This document shows, piece after piece, positions 24,403 through 33,228 of a stretch of DNA of 64,000 nucleotides. The number at the start of each line of letters is the position of its first letter. The stretch's first letter is position 1. The notes under the pieces are model-generated. The model searched no databases. It had not been told where the DNA came from and saw only the letters and a list, made by a program, of their open reading frames with translations. The stretch is from NCBI RefSeq assembly GCF_018613725.1, contig NZ_JAGGPS010000028.1:1-64000 (forward strand). The letters run 5' to 3'. This DNA comes from Hymenobacter sp. ISL-91 (GTDB lineage: Bacteria; Bacteroidota; Bacteroidia; Cytophagales; Hymenobacteraceae). Position numbers and translations under genes: made by a program.

Positions 24403-25470
24403 ATGCAGATTCTTTTTCTGGTTCCTTATCCCACTGGCAAGGCCCCATCGCAACGGTTCCGGTTCGAGCAATACTTCGACGCCCTTGATAAAGTTGGCTA
24501 TAAGTACCGGGTAGCGCCGTTTATTTCGGAAGCTACCTGGCGCATTCTGTACCTGCCCGGCCACCAGGTACGCAAGGCGCTGGGCATCCTTGGCGGTTTT
24601 GTGCGGCGTACGGCCCAACTGCTTACGGCAGGCAGCTACGACTATGTCTTCATTCATCGGGAGGCCTCGCCCATCGGGCCACCCGTATTCGAGTGGCTGC
24701 TGGCAAAAGTATGGGGCAAGAAAATTATTTATGATTTCGACGACGCCATCTGGATTCCCAATACCTCGGCGGCCAATAAAATCGTGGCGGGTGTCAAGTG
24801 GCATCACAAGGTGGACAGCATCTGTCGCTGGGCCTACAAGGTGAGCTGCGGCAATGCCTACCTGCGGGACTATGCCCGGCAGTTCAACCCAAGGGCCGTA
24901 ATCAACCCTACTACCATCGACACCGTGCACCTGCACAACCAAGTGCGCGACCAAGCTGCCCCGGGTCGCCTGATTATTGGCTGGACGGGCACGCACTCCA
25001 CGCTCAAGTACATTGCGCAAGTGGTACCGGTGCTGGCTAAACTGGAACAGGAATTCGACTTTGAGTTCCGGGTAATTTCCAACCAGCCTCCCGAACTACC
25101 TCTGCGCAGCCTAGTGTACCAGCCTTGGCGCAAGGAAACGGAAATTGCCGACCTATTAGCATTTCACGTGGGGCTGATGCCGCTGGAGGATGACAAGTGG
25201 GCCCAGGGCAAGTGCGCGTTTAAGGCCCTGCAGTACATGTCTCTGGGCGAGCCGGCCCTGGTTTCGCCGGTTGGTATGAACACCGAAGTGGTAACGGATG
25301 GCTTGAACGGTAACATCTGCACGACGCCGGCCGAGTGGGAAGCTGCCCTGCGCCGTTTGCTACTTGACTCTGCTTTGCGCACCCGAATGGGGCTGGCGGC
25401 CCGCCGGACGGTGGAGCAACGCTACTCGGTAGTGGCTAACGAACCAAATTTCCTGGCTTTGTTCAGCTGA
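24403..25470 (+). CDS. GT4-like glycosyltransferase
   Basis: 355 residues. MQILFLVPYPTGKAPSQRFRFEQYF is a typical GT-B opening. YDFDDAIWIPN near residue 110, IIGWTGTHSTLKYI near 190 and CAFKALQYMSLGEPALVSPVGMNTEVV near 270 match a group of bacterial GT4 proteins with FDDA-IW motifs. The ATG at 24403 follows a clear promoter. Its 3' end overlaps the 3' end of the convergent membrane-protein gene by 49 bases. Confidence 0.86.
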   Translation: MQILFLVPYPTGKAPSQRFRFEQYFDALDKVGYKYRVAPFISEATWRILYLPGHQVRKALGILGGFVRRTAQLLTAGSYDYVFIHREASPIGPPVFEWLLAKVWGKKIIYDFDDAIWIPNTSAANKIVAGVKWHHKVDSICRWAYKVSCGNAYLRDYARQFNPRAVINPTTIDTVHLHNQVRDQAAPGRLIIGWTGTHSTLKYIAQVVPVLAKLEQEFDFEFRVISNQPPELPLRSLVYQPWRKETEIADLLAFHVGLMPLEDDKWAQGKCAFKALQYMSLGEPALVSPVGMNTEVVTDGLNGNICTTPAEWEAALRRLLLDSALRTRMGLAARRTVEQRYSVVANEPNFLALFS

Positions 25471-26792
25471 ACCGCGGTGCCTGTTTTGGGCCGGCTCCTG
25501 GTTTGAGCCATCGACTGCATGATGTACAGCGCTGCTAAGTAAAACGGCATCAACGGGATTTTGTAGCGCACCAAAGTGCCGAAATTACCGCTATTGACGC
25601 CCACACCAATGGCGAAGATAAGACAGAATAGAAAACTGAATAATAGAATAGGACGCGCCGCAATTAAGCGTAACCCCTTAAAAAGGCCCGTTCGATAGAA
25701 TAAAGAGACTGTTAGGTAGATAAAGAGCGATGCTTCCAGGGCAGATAAAAGCATAACGGGATTACGCGCTTCAAAGAGAAACGGGCGGTATAGGGAGACG
25801 ATGATAGCCTGTGGTGCAACTTTTACAATAGAGCCGAGAGAGCCATCTAATTCCCCAATATTATAAGCGGATCCGCTACTAACATATGTGCTTAAATACT
25901 CCTGCGTGATTTTAGTGCGTTCCCCTATTTTATCAACATCAAACCGTTCATCGCCAGCGGTCAGGTTGGTGGCACCAAAATAAGCCGAGCCCAGGCCTAC
26001 CAACAAAAACAAAGGCTTTAGTAGTAAGCGCACCGAAGCACTTTTGATGCGCTGGTTATTCTCGTTGAATACCCATAGCAGAGCTGGTGGCATAAAAGAG
26101 AGCAGGATGTACACTTTCACCGAAATCAGCACATATATGCCAATGCTACCCAGAGTGAGGGCAGTCGGTATGCTTTTGCGTTCGATGAGTGCATGATAGA
26201 AACCGTAAAAAATCCATCCTAATGCCCCCATACACAAGGAGTCTTTTAATAGTCCGGAGCCCCAGAAAAACACCGAGGGTAAAAAGAATACGGCAATAGC
26301 AAGTTTCTTGTAGGCCAGGGGATATATGCGAAGAAATGTAAGATACATTGCCCACATTCCCGAGAAACTAAGCGCCGCGAAAAACAGACCAATAATAGAA
26401 TACGTGTTAAAACATAATATAGCAAATGCTGCCGCTACCCGGACGACAAAGTATTCAGTTGACGAGTCGTACCAGTACATTTGACCGGTGTATTTTATCG
26501 TTAACGGATCGTAAACTGCCGGCCCGAAGATTAGCTTGAGGCCTAGTGCAGGGGAGTCGCTAAAGGCCTGGTAAACTATTTTTACGTGGTCATAATAGTT
26601 AAACGTGTCCCCTCCGCCATAGTAAAACTGGTAAATCAGGCCCAGCGAAACAGCACCCAGAAATTTGACCGACAGCGCAGGGATAAAATACTTTTTTGTT
26701 AAGGCGTTTGTAAACCGCTTACGTACCGTGAAAGCCAGCCCATAGAATAGGGCTAGATAAAACGGCGTCAGGAAGAGGTCTTTTAAATCCAT
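25422..26792 (-). CDS. Polytopic membrane protein, possible polysaccharide polymerase
   Basis: 456 residues with about ten hydrophobic helices. A large exposed loop lies after helix 2 (YYGGGDTFNYYDHVKIVY) and another in the C-terminal third (GDERFDVDKIGERTKITQEYL). This layout is like EpsG/Wzy-type proteins, which polymerise surface glycans, but no diagnostic motif is visible. It follows the TPR gene by 52 bases on the same strand and probably shares its transcript. The tail is antisense to the last 49 bases of the neighbouring glycosyltransferase gene. Function inferred from context. Confidence 0.75.
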   Translation of the reverse strand: MDLKDLFLTPFYLALFYGLAFTVRKRFTNALTKKYFIPALSVKFLGAVSLGLIYQFYYGGGDTFNYYDHVKIVYQAFSDSPALGLKLIFGPAVYDPLTIKYTGQMYWYDSSTEYFVVRVAAAFAILCFNTYSIIGLFFAALSFSGMWAMYLTFLRIYPLAYKKLAIAVFFLPSVFFWGSGLLKDSLCMGALGWIFYGFYHALIERKSIPTALTLGSIGIYVLISVKVYILLSFMPPALLWVFNENNQRIKSASVRLLLKPLFLLVGLGSAYFGATNLTAGDERFDVDKIGERTKITQEYLSTYVSSGSAYNIGELDGSLGSIVKVAPQAIIVSLYRPFLFEARNPVMLLSALEASLFIYLTVSLFYRTGLFKGLRLIAARPILLFSFLFCLIFAIGVGVNSGNFGTLVRYKIPLMPFYLAALYIMQSMAQTRSRPKTGTAVQLNKARKFGSLATTE

Positions 26793-26844
26793 TTGTAATT
26801 ATTCGCTTGTATTTAGCAGGAAGGGCCAACCTAAAACGGTGCTC

Positions 26845-28158
26845 TTACTTCACCTTCAAATACTCCCGGGCTTCCTTGAACTGGTCGGACTTACGGTCGG
26901 ATTTTTCTAGTACTACAGTATAATAGCGGCGGGCAGAGCGAGTATCCTTGCTGTCGGCGGCGAGCCGGGCAAGAGCAAGGTTGGAGAACACGTAGAAGCC
27001 GTAGTTGGTTTCACCGTTCTGTTCGGCAAACACAATGCAGCGCTGGTAGTAGTCGCGGGCCTTGGCAAGGTCCTTATACTTATGTTGCATGAAATAGGCC
27101 AGAAAGTAGGTAGCGTAGCGGCCACCGTTGGCCTCGTAGCCGGGCAGGCCGCGACCTAGCTTATCGAGTAGGTCTCGGCTGACTCGTTCGCACTCGCGGA
27201 ATTGACCTTCGCGGAAGCAGGCGTTGGCGTAATGCCGTTGGAAATACGCATTTTCAGGGTAAGTAGTGGCCAGATACCGGGCTACGGGCAGGGCTTCGGC
27301 TGGCTTGTCTTCCTCGATGAGCAGAATACGCATGAGGTAGGTGCGCGCCTCCGGGCCAACATAAAACCCATTCTCCGCTACGTTACGCAATTGTTGCAGG
27401 CCTAATTGTTTATTCCCTTTCGGAAAGAACAGCAGTACTGGCTTGAGCAGCGGATAGTTTTCGGGCACCCACACGGCGTAATAGTTAAATAGCGCCTGGC
27501 CAAACAGAAATTCGGGACTCAGACCGTTGGCTTCCCTGCTTTTTTCGAGGTAGTCGAGTGCGCGTTTGGCGCTGACGGTAGCTTTGCGCCAGTCGCGCCG
27601 CTCGGCATGCAGGCGCGCATCAAAGCCATAGCCGGCGGCCAGAAAAAAGCAGGCCTCATAATTTCTGTTATCCTTTTTATAGAGTGCTTCCGCCCTAGTT
27701 ATCGTGGTATCCATATAGGCAAAAAACTGCCGGTCGTAGAGTTTGGTCTGGATACCAGTGGGCACAATTTTCCACCAAGCGCTAAGCCCCAGCAGAAAAT
27801 AGGGCATTGGATGGTTAGGGTAGCGGCGGCGCAGGCTCCTGAATTGCCGCTCGGCCTTGTCGTATTTAAAATTGTAGAGGTTATATACGGCTCCTTCTAA
27901 CTCAGTCTGGATATCCTTATCGAGTAGCAGCCAACCCGAAATGTCAACGGCTGCTGGGGCTACATCAACATTTTCCAGCTTCACTTGCCGGGTCGAGTCG
28001 GGTAACAAGTCAGGGCGCGTAAGATCGGGGGCCATGGTTTCCGAGCGCGTGGCCTCAGAGGGTGGCGGTGAAGGAGGACTACCAGCTGGATCCTGGGCAC
28101 GGGCCACCCAGGGAAGCAGTAGTAGCAGAAAAAATAATAATTGTAACAATTGGTGCAT
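26845..28158 (-). CDS. Secreted TPR-repeat protein
   Basis: 437 residues. A clear signal peptide (MHQLLQLLFFLLLLLPWVARAQ, cleavage after AQ) is followed by a Pro/Ser/Thr-rich linker to about residue 60, then helical TPR-like repeats (YNLYNFKYDKAERQFRSLRRRYPN; ARDYYQRCIVFAEQNGETNY; ARRYYTVVLEKSD). Probably a periplasmic scaffold. It is placed first in a two-gene unit with the polymerase-like membrane protein, so a role in envelope glycan assembly is possible but unproven. Confidence 0.82.
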   Translation of the reverse strand: MHQLLQLLFFLLLLLPWVARAQDPAGSPPSPPPSEATRSETMAPDLTRPDLLPDSTRQVKLENVDVAPAAVDISGWLLLDKDIQTELEGAVYNLYNFKYDKAERQFRSLRRRYPNHPMPYFLLGLSAWWKIVPTGIQTKLYDRQFFAYMDTTITRAEALYKKDNRNYEACFFLAAGYGFDARLHAERRDWRKATVSAKRALDYLEKSREANGLSPEFLFGQALFNYYAVWVPENYPLLKPVLLFFPKGNKQLGLQQLRNVAENGFYVGPEARTYLMRILLIEEDKPAEALPVARYLATTYPENAYFQRHYANACFREGQFRECERVSRDLLDKLGRGLPGYEANGGRYATYFLAYFMQHKYKDLAKARDYYQRCIVFAEQNGETNYGFYVFSNLALARLAADSKDTRSARRYYTVVLEKSDRKSDQFKEAREYLKVK

Positions 28159-28269
28159 ACGCTCGGCAAATTGCGGCGGCAGGCTGAAGTGGAAATGAGC
28201 CCGCTGCGGCCCGACGGAAAGGCTAAAGTAGAACTTTTAGCGCTATTTTGGACAAAAAAAATATACCGG

Positions 28270-29184
28270 ATGGAGCTTTTACGCACTATGTGCCATATTC
28301 AGGCCCCTGCTGGGCACGAAACCCAACTCACTGATTTTGTGCTCCGCTACGTGGAGCAAAACATGGGCCAGTGGTGTACTAAGCCTGTTGTACTGGCAGG
28401 GGATAAATTTCAGGATTGTATTATTCTGGTGTTCGGTAGTCCGCGTACTGCTGTTTTTGCTCACCTCGATAGTATAGGCTTCACTGTACGCTACGGCCGG
28501 CAGCTAGTACGCATTGGTGGGCCGGCTGCCGAAACCGGCTACCGATTGGTAGGTGAGGACTCACGAGGCAAAATTGACTGCACCTTGGTGGTGGATGAGA
28601 ATACCGGCGCGCTGAGCTACGATTATAGCCGGGAAATCGACCGAGGTACGGAGCTAACGTTCCATTGCGACTTTCGTGAAACCGAAACCACCGTGCAGAG
28701 CTGCTACCTCGACAACCGCTTGGGTGTCTGGAACGCACTGCGGCTGTGTGAAACAGTGGAGCACGGCATCGTCGTCTTCTCGTGCTGGGAGGAGCACGGC
28801 GGGGGCTCGGTGGCCTACTTGGCCAAGTATATTTACGAAACCTACGGCGTGCGCCAGGCCCTGATTTCCGACATCACCTGGGTAACCGAAGGCGTGCAGC
28901 CCGGCCAGGGTGTGGCCATCAGCCTGCGCGACTCGCTGATTCCGCGCCGCGCCTACGTCGACCGTATCCGTCGGATTGCCGAAGCGTCCGGCATTGCGCA
29001 CCAGCTGGAAGTGGAGGGCAGCGGCGGCTCCGATGCCAAAGAACTGCAGCACGGCGCCCAGCCCTGGGACTGGTGCTTCGTTGGAGCCCCCGAGGATAAC
29101 GTGCATTCTCCCGATGAAATCGTGAACAAGCGCGACATTGAAAGCATGCTGGCGCTTTATCGGGTGTTGATGCGTGAGCTATAG
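28270..29184 (+). CDS. M42/M20-type metallo-aminopeptidase-like protein
   Basis: 304 residues. MELLRTMCHIQAPAGHE is the typical N-terminus of M42/M28-like peptidases, so ATG 28270 is chosen over upstream in-frame starts. Metal ligands fit the family: FAHLDSIGF (His65, Asp67), CYLDNRLG (Asp148), CWEEHGGG (Glu174/Glu175 catalytic), ISDITW (Asp201) and NVHSPDE near the end (His). Likely a cytosolic dinuclear-zinc aminopeptidase or deacylase. Substrate unknown. A terminator follows at 29247-29294. Confidence 0.82.
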   Translation: MELLRTMCHIQAPAGHETQLTDFVLRYVEQNMGQWCTKPVVLAGDKFQDCIILVFGSPRTAVFAHLDSIGFTVRYGRQLVRIGGPAAETGYRLVGEDSRGKIDCTLVVDENTGALSYDYSREIDRGTELTFHCDFRETETTVQSCYLDNRLGVWNALRLCETVEHGIVVFSCWEEHGGGSVAYLAKYIYETYGVRQALISDITWVTEGVQPGQGVAISLRDSLIPRRAYVDRIRRIAEASGIAHQLEVEGSGGSDAKELQHGAQPWDWCFVGAPEDNVHSPDEIVNKRDIESMLALYRVLMREL

Positions 29185-29246
29185 GAGAAGAAGCGGGGTA
29201 AGTATGCATGTCTTCCGTATGATAAGCCTGATTGTAGCAGGCGAGT

Positions 29247-29294
29247 AAAACCAAGGCCGCGTCCGACGATTGTTTGGGCGCGGCCTTGGTTTTT
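29247..29294 (+). terminator. Rho-independent terminator
   Basis: AAAACCAAGGCCGCG pairs with CGCGGCCTTGGTTTT around a 17-base loop and is followed by a T-run (GGTTTTTAGG). It ends the peptidase gene. Confidence 0.8.
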
Positions 29295-29330
29295 AGGGTG
29301 GCAGGAATCTGGACTATAGGACGGGAAGTA

Positions 29331-29360
29331 TTGGGTATTAGCGAATAAGCTCTATTTTAC
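29331..29360 (+). promoter_or_regulatory. Possible hppA promoter
   Basis: TTG at 29331 is followed after 19 bases by TATTTTAC (29353-29360), a degenerate -7 box. The spacing fits the Bacteroidota sigma factor. The ATG is 43 bases beyond. Confidence 0.35.
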
Positions 29361-29403
29361 CCCATCTAAACTCTTCCTCAACCAAAATCACTTCCCACCG
29401 CTT

Positions 29404-31608
29404 ATGATGCCTGTTCTTTACGCTGTGCCCGTACTGGGGCTTTTTGCGCTTGTGTATACTTGGGTGCGTTCGGGCTGGGTAAGCCGGCAGGACGCCGGCG
29501 ACGAGCGGATGCGCACCATTGCCGGCTACATTGCCGATGGAGCCATTGCCTTCCTGCGGGCCGAATACCGGGTGATGGGCATCTTCGTGCTCATTGCCTC
29601 GGCCTTCCTTTTTTACCTGGGTAGCACCGGCGAGAAATCAAGCCCGGTGATTGTCATTGCCTTCATTATCGGGGCCTTTCTGTCGGCACTGGCGGGGTAT
29701 ATCGGGATGAAAATTGCCACCAAGGCCAACGTGCGCACAGCCCAGGCGGCTCGCACCAGCCTGAGCAAGGCATTGAACGTGTCGTTTTCGGGGGGCTCGG
29801 TGATGGGTATGGGCGTGGCCGGCCTGGCCGTAATGGGGCTGGGGTCGTTGTTCATCGTCTTCTACCAGCTGTTTGTGGTAAGTAAGGGAGGCACGGCCAA
29901 CGGTATTGAGATGGAAACAGCCCTGGAGGTGCTCACCGGCTTCTCACTGGGGGCCGAAAGCATTGCGTTGTTTGCCCGGGTGGGTGGCGGCATCTACACC
30001 AAAGCCGCCGACGTGGGGGCCGACTTGGTTGGTAAAGTTGAGGCCGGCATCCCGGAAGACGACCCCCGCAACCCCGCCACCATTGCCGACAACGTGGGCG
30101 ACAACGTGGGCGACGTGGCCGGCATGGGCGCCGATCTGTTCGGCTCGTACGTGGCCACCATTCTGGCTACTATGGTGCTGGGGCGCGAGGTAATTGCCCG
30201 TGGCGACCAGTTTCAGGGCCTCTCGCCGATTCTGCTACCCATGGTAATTGCCGGCATGGGCATTGTGGCCTCGTTGATTGGCATTCTGCTGGTGCGCGTG
30301 AAGGAGGGCGGTAATGTACAGGGCGCGCTTAATTTCGGTAACTATGTGTCGGTGGCCGTTTCGGCATTAGCCTCGTTCTTCATCATCCGCTGGATACTGC
30401 CCACCGAAGACCTTGTGATTCGGGGTGTTACATTCAACGCCATGAGCGTGTTCTGGGCCGTGGTTGTGGGTTTAATAGTAGGCACGTTGATGAGCATTAT
30501 CACCGAGTACTACACGGCCATGGGCCGGCGGCCGGTGCTCAGCATCGTGCGCCAAAGCTCCACAGGCCACGCTACCACCGTTATCGGTGGGCTCTCAGTG
30601 GGTATGGAAAGCACAGTGCTGCCGATTCTGGTACTGGCGGCGGGCATCATCCTCAGCTACGAATTCGCCGGCCTCTACGGCGTGGCTATTGCCGCGGCCG
30701 GTATGATGGCCACCACGGCCATGCAGCTGGCCATCGATGCTTTCGGCCCCATTGCCGACAACGCCGGTGGTATTGCCGAAATGAGCGACTTACCCAAGGA
30801 AGTGCGCGAGCGGACTGATATTCTGGATGCGGTGGGCAACACCACCGCCGCCACCGGCAAGGGTTTCGCTATTGCTTCGGCGGCCCTTACTTCCCTGGCC
30901 CTATTTGCCGCCTTTATGGGCACGGCCAACATCACGAGCATCGACATCAGCAACGCGCGGGTGCTGGCAGGGCTGTTCGTGGGGGCCATGATTCCATTCA
31001 TTTTCTCGGGCCTGGCCATTTCGGCCGTGGGGCGGGCAGCTATGGCGATGGTGCAGGAAGTACGCCGGCAGTTTCGCGAGATTCCGGGCATCATGGAAGG
31101 CACCGGCCGGCCCGAGTACGAAAAATGCGTGGCTATTTCTACCGACGCCGCCATCCGCGAGATGATGTTGCCGGGGGCCATTGCCCTGCTGGTGCCAGTG
31201 CTGGTGGGCTTCACTTTCGGGCCCGAGGTGCTGGGCGGCACGCTGGCCGGCGTAACAGTAAGCGGCGTGCTGATGGCTATTTTCCAGAGCAACGCCGGTG
31301 GGGCCTGGGACAACGCCAAAAAATCGTTCGAGAAAGGGGTGATGATTGACGGCGTGATGCAGTACAAAGGCTCCGATGCCCACAAGGCCTCCGTAACCGG
31401 CGACACAGTAGGCGACCCGTTCAAAGACACCTCGGGCCCCAGCATGAACATCCTCATCAAGCTGATGAGCATCGTTTCGCTGGTTATTGCGCCCCACATT
31501 GCCGCTCCCTCGCGCGGCGTGGTGCAGGCTCCCGAGGTGCCGGCCACCCACGTACGGACCGTGCCAACGGCAACTGCTGCGGTGGCGGTAGTAGCAGCGG
31601 CGCAGTAG
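29404..31608 (+). CDS. hppA: Membrane-bound ion-translocating pyrophosphatase
   Basis: 734 residues with about 16 membrane helices, the normal size. The enzyme couples hydrolysis of pyrophosphate to H+ or Na+ export. The substrate-binding core is clear: [20 protein letters not shown] and [18 protein letters not shown] (about residues 205-250), with a second acidic motif in the C-terminal part ([15 protein letters not shown]). At [11 protein letters not shown] (about 478-488) the residue at the K+-site position is Ala, not Lys, which by family knowledge points to the K+-dependent subgroup. Whether it pumps H+ or Na+ is not settled by inspection. The C-terminal tail is Ala/Val/Thr-rich. Confidence 0.95.
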   Translation: MMPVLYAVPVLGLFALVYTWVRSGWVSRQDAGDERMRTIAGYIADGAIAFLRAEYRVMGIFVLIASAFLFYLGSTGEKSSPVIVIAFIIGAFLSALAGYIGMKIATKANVRTAQAARTSLSKALNVSFSGGSVMGMGVAGLAVMGLGSLFIVFYQLFVVSKGGTANGIEMETALEVLTGFSLGAESIALFARVGGGIYTKAADVGADLVGKVEAGIPEDDPRNPATIADNVGDNVGDVAGMGADLFGSYVATILATMVLGREVIARGDQFQGLSPILLPMVIAGMGIVASLIGILLVRVKEGGNVQGALNFGNYVSVAVSALASFFIIRWILPTEDLVIRGVTFNAMSVFWAVVVGLIVGTLMSIITEYYTAMGRRPVLSIVRQSSTGHATTVIGGLSVGMESTVLPILVLAAGIILSYEFAGLYGVAIAAAGMMATTAMQLAIDAFGPIADNAGGIAEMSDLPKEVRERTDILDAVGNTTAATGKGFAIASAALTSLALFAAFMGTANITSIDISNARVLAGLFVGAMIPFIFSGLAISAVGRAAMAMVQEVRRQFREIPGIMEGTGRPEYEKCVAISTDAAIREMMLPGAIALLVPVLVGFTFGPEVLGGTLAGVTVSGVLMAIFQSNAGGAWDNAKKSFEKGVMIDGVMQYKGSDAHKASVTGDTVGDPFKDTSGPSMNILIKLMSIVSLVIAPHIAAPSRGVVQAPEVPATHVRTVPTATAAVAVVAAAQ

Positions 31609-31618
31609 AGAAACCCGC

Positions 31619-31705
31619 CTGTCATCCGGCGCTTATGAAGGGCCTTACCATGCCAGAAACGTTCGTTTTGGTGTAGTAAGGTCCTTCACAGGTGCAGAAT
31701 GACAG
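31619..31705. repeat. 32-bp imperfect inverted repeat between hppA and hpt
   Basis: Arms 31619-31650 and 31674-31705 share CTGTCAT, TGAAGG and CCTTAC blocks in inverted order. The right arm covers an in-frame ATG (31699) that would give an extended hpt product, which argues that this ATG is not used. Confidence 0.65.
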
Positions 31706-31748
31706 CTGATTTTCAGCCCCCGACTCCTGCCATCCCGGTACTAAACTC

Positions 31749-31756
31749 TACCTTTG
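31749..31756 (+). promoter_or_regulatory. -7 box TACCTTTG for hpt
   Basis: Perfect TAnnTTTG with CTG 19 bases upstream at 31727 (one off TTG). It lies 36 bases before ATG 31792 and downstream of ATG 31699, so the transcript starts too late for the longer frame. Confidence 0.6.
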
Positions 31757-31791
31757 ACCTGCCTAGTGACTTCGAGCCCAACCTCAAGCGG

Positions 31792-32331
31792 ATGAACCCC
31801 GACCATATTACGCTGCACGACAAGGAGTTTAAACCCTATTTGTCGGCCCGGGAGCTGACGGCGGCCATTGCCGACGTCGCCGGCCGCATCAACCAGGATT
31901 ATGCCGGCCGGCAACTGCTGTTTGTGGTAGTACTCAACGGCTCGTTCATGTTTGCGGCCGATCTGCTCAAGCACATCAGCCTGACCTGCGAAGTGTGCTT
32001 TATCCGGGTGGCCTCCTACACGGGCACCAGCAGCAGCGGCGAAATCAAGGAGGTGCTGGGCCTGACCGAGGAGCTGCAGGGCCGCCATGTGGTGCTGGTA
32101 GAAGACATCGTGGATACGGGCCACACTATGCGCATGCTCCTCGATACGCTCGGCGCCAAGGCGCCGGCCTCGCTGGAAGTTGCTACGCTGTTTCTCAAGC
32201 CCGAGTGCCTCCAGCACGAGTTGCCGCTGCGCTACGTGGGCCTGCCCATTCCCAACGACTTCATTGTGGGCTACGGCCTCGATTTTGACGGTCTGGGCCG
32301 CAACTACCCCGACGTCTACCAGGCCGTATAA
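31792..32331 (+). CDS. hpt: Hypoxanthine phosphoribosyltransferase
   Basis: 179 residues, the family size. A purine salvage enzyme that joins hypoxanthine or guanine with PRPP. The PRPP loop VLVEDIVDTGHTM is at about residues 102-114, preceded by VVVLNGSFMFAADL; the base-binding end is IVGYGLDFDGLGRNYPDVY. ATG 31792 (MNPDHITLHDKEFKPYL) is chosen over ATG 31699: the extra 31 residues have no family match, and a promoter box and repeat arm sit inside them. adk follows, with its own box. Confidence 0.9.
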   Translation: MNPDHITLHDKEFKPYLSARELTAAIADVAGRINQDYAGRQLLFVVVLNGSFMFAADLLKHISLTCEVCFIRVASYTGTSSSGEIKEVLGLTEELQGRHVVLVEDIVDTGHTMRMLLDTLGAKAPASLEVATLFLKPECLQHELPLRYVGLPIPNDFIVGYGLDFDGLGRNYPDVYQAV

Positions 32332-32366
32332 GCCGGATATTCGCCTCCGATACCGGATTCCGGCCG

Positions 32367-32374
32367 TAGCTTTG
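32367..32374 (+). promoter_or_regulatory. -7 box TAGCTTTG for adk
   Basis: Perfect TAnnTTTG 78 bases before the adk ATG at 32453, 35 bases after the hpt stop. Confidence 0.5.
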
Positions 32375-32452
32375 CGCGGGGCGTTTGCCGTTTCGTGCTT
32401 ATATTTCCCAAACCCGCCCATTTCAACCTTTCCGCGTAACTCCTCGCTGCTC

Positions 32453-33076
32453 ATGCTTAATCTTGTACTATTTGGCCCTCCCGGGGCCGGTAAAGGCACG
32501 CAAAGTCAGAAGCTGATTGCCCGCTACAATCTGGTGCACCTCTCGACCGGCGACCTGCTGCGGGCCCAGATCAGCCGCGGCACCGAGCTGGGCCTGCAAG
32601 CCAAAAAGCTCATGGACGAGGGCCTGCTGGTGCCCGATGAAGTGGTGATTGGCATGATTGGCTCGGCCCTCAAAGAGAACGAGCAGGCGGCGGGCTTCAT
32701 CTTCGACGGCTTCCCGCGCACTGTGCCCCAGGCCGAAAGCCTCGACCAGCTGCTGGCCACCCACAATACCAAGGTGTCGTGTATGGTGGCGCTGGAAGTA
32801 AAGGAGGAGGAGTTGGTAAAGCGGCTGCTGGAACGCGGTAAAACCTCGGGCCGCCCCGACGACCAGGATGAAGCCAAAATCAGCCGCCGCGTAACCGTGT
32901 ACAACACCGAAACTGCGCAGGTTGCCGGCTATTACGCCACGCAAAATAAATTTCATGCCCTGAATGGCATTGGAGAAATTGAGGATATTTTCGGCCAGAT
33001 CTGCGCCATCCTCGATCAGCACTTGCCTGCTACTCCCAGCGGCAGCCAACAGGCTGCCCAGGAAGTAAAAGCGTAA
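32453..33076 (+). CDS. adk: Adenylate kinase
   Basis: 207 residues. Catalyses ATP + AMP to 2 ADP. P-loop GPPGAGKGTQ at residues 7-16, NMP-binding STGDLLR, FDGFPRTVPQAESLD, then a short LID region (GKTSGRPDDQDEAKISRRV) without zinc cysteines. The ATG at 32453 starts directly at MLNLVLFGPPG; longer in-frame extension back to 32180 overlaps hpt in another frame and is rejected. The C-terminus is a Pro/Ser/Gln-rich extension of about 15 residues. Confidence 0.95.
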   Translation: MLNLVLFGPPGAGKGTQSQKLIARYNLVHLSTGDLLRAQISRGTELGLQAKKLMDEGLLVPDEVVIGMIGSALKENEQAAGFIFDGFPRTVPQAESLDQLLATHNTKVSCMVALEVKEEELVKRLLERGKTSGRPDDQDEAKISRRVTVYNTETAQVAGYYATQNKFHALNGIGEIEDIFGQICAILDQHLPATPSGSQQAAQEVKA

Positions 33077-33081
33077 CTTTG
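33074..33081 (+). promoter_or_regulatory. Possible -7 box TAACTTTG for obg
   Basis: TAnnTTTG match overlapping the adk stop codon, 147 bases before the proposed obg start. The leader would contain the 33120-33168 hairpin. No TTG at -33. Confidence 0.35.
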
Positions 33082-33119
33082 TAGCTGTGGCCCTCCCAGG
33101 CTGCGGCAGAATATTTCTT

Positions 33120-33177
33120 CTGTCATCCTGCGTACTCCGCTCAAATAGCGGATTGGGCAGGATGACAGTCCTTTTTA
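33120..33177 (+). terminator. Hairpin terminator after adk
   Basis: Perfect 12-bp arms CTGTCATCCTGC (33120-33131) and GCAGGATGACAG (33157-33168) enclose a second stem TCCGCT/AGCGGA, followed by TCCTTTTT. The GTCATCCTG arm also resembles the GTCAT-type repeats elsewhere in the window. Confidence 0.7.
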
Positions 33178-33228
33178 AGGATGGTAGTGCTTCTGTCTCC
33201 TGCCTTCCAACTCCTAGCTCCTCAAATT

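Noticed and set aside
32180-32452. Extended adk start
   Set aside because: The extension lies in another frame of hpt and lacks similarity to adenylate kinases; the P-loop begins seven residues after ATG 32453.
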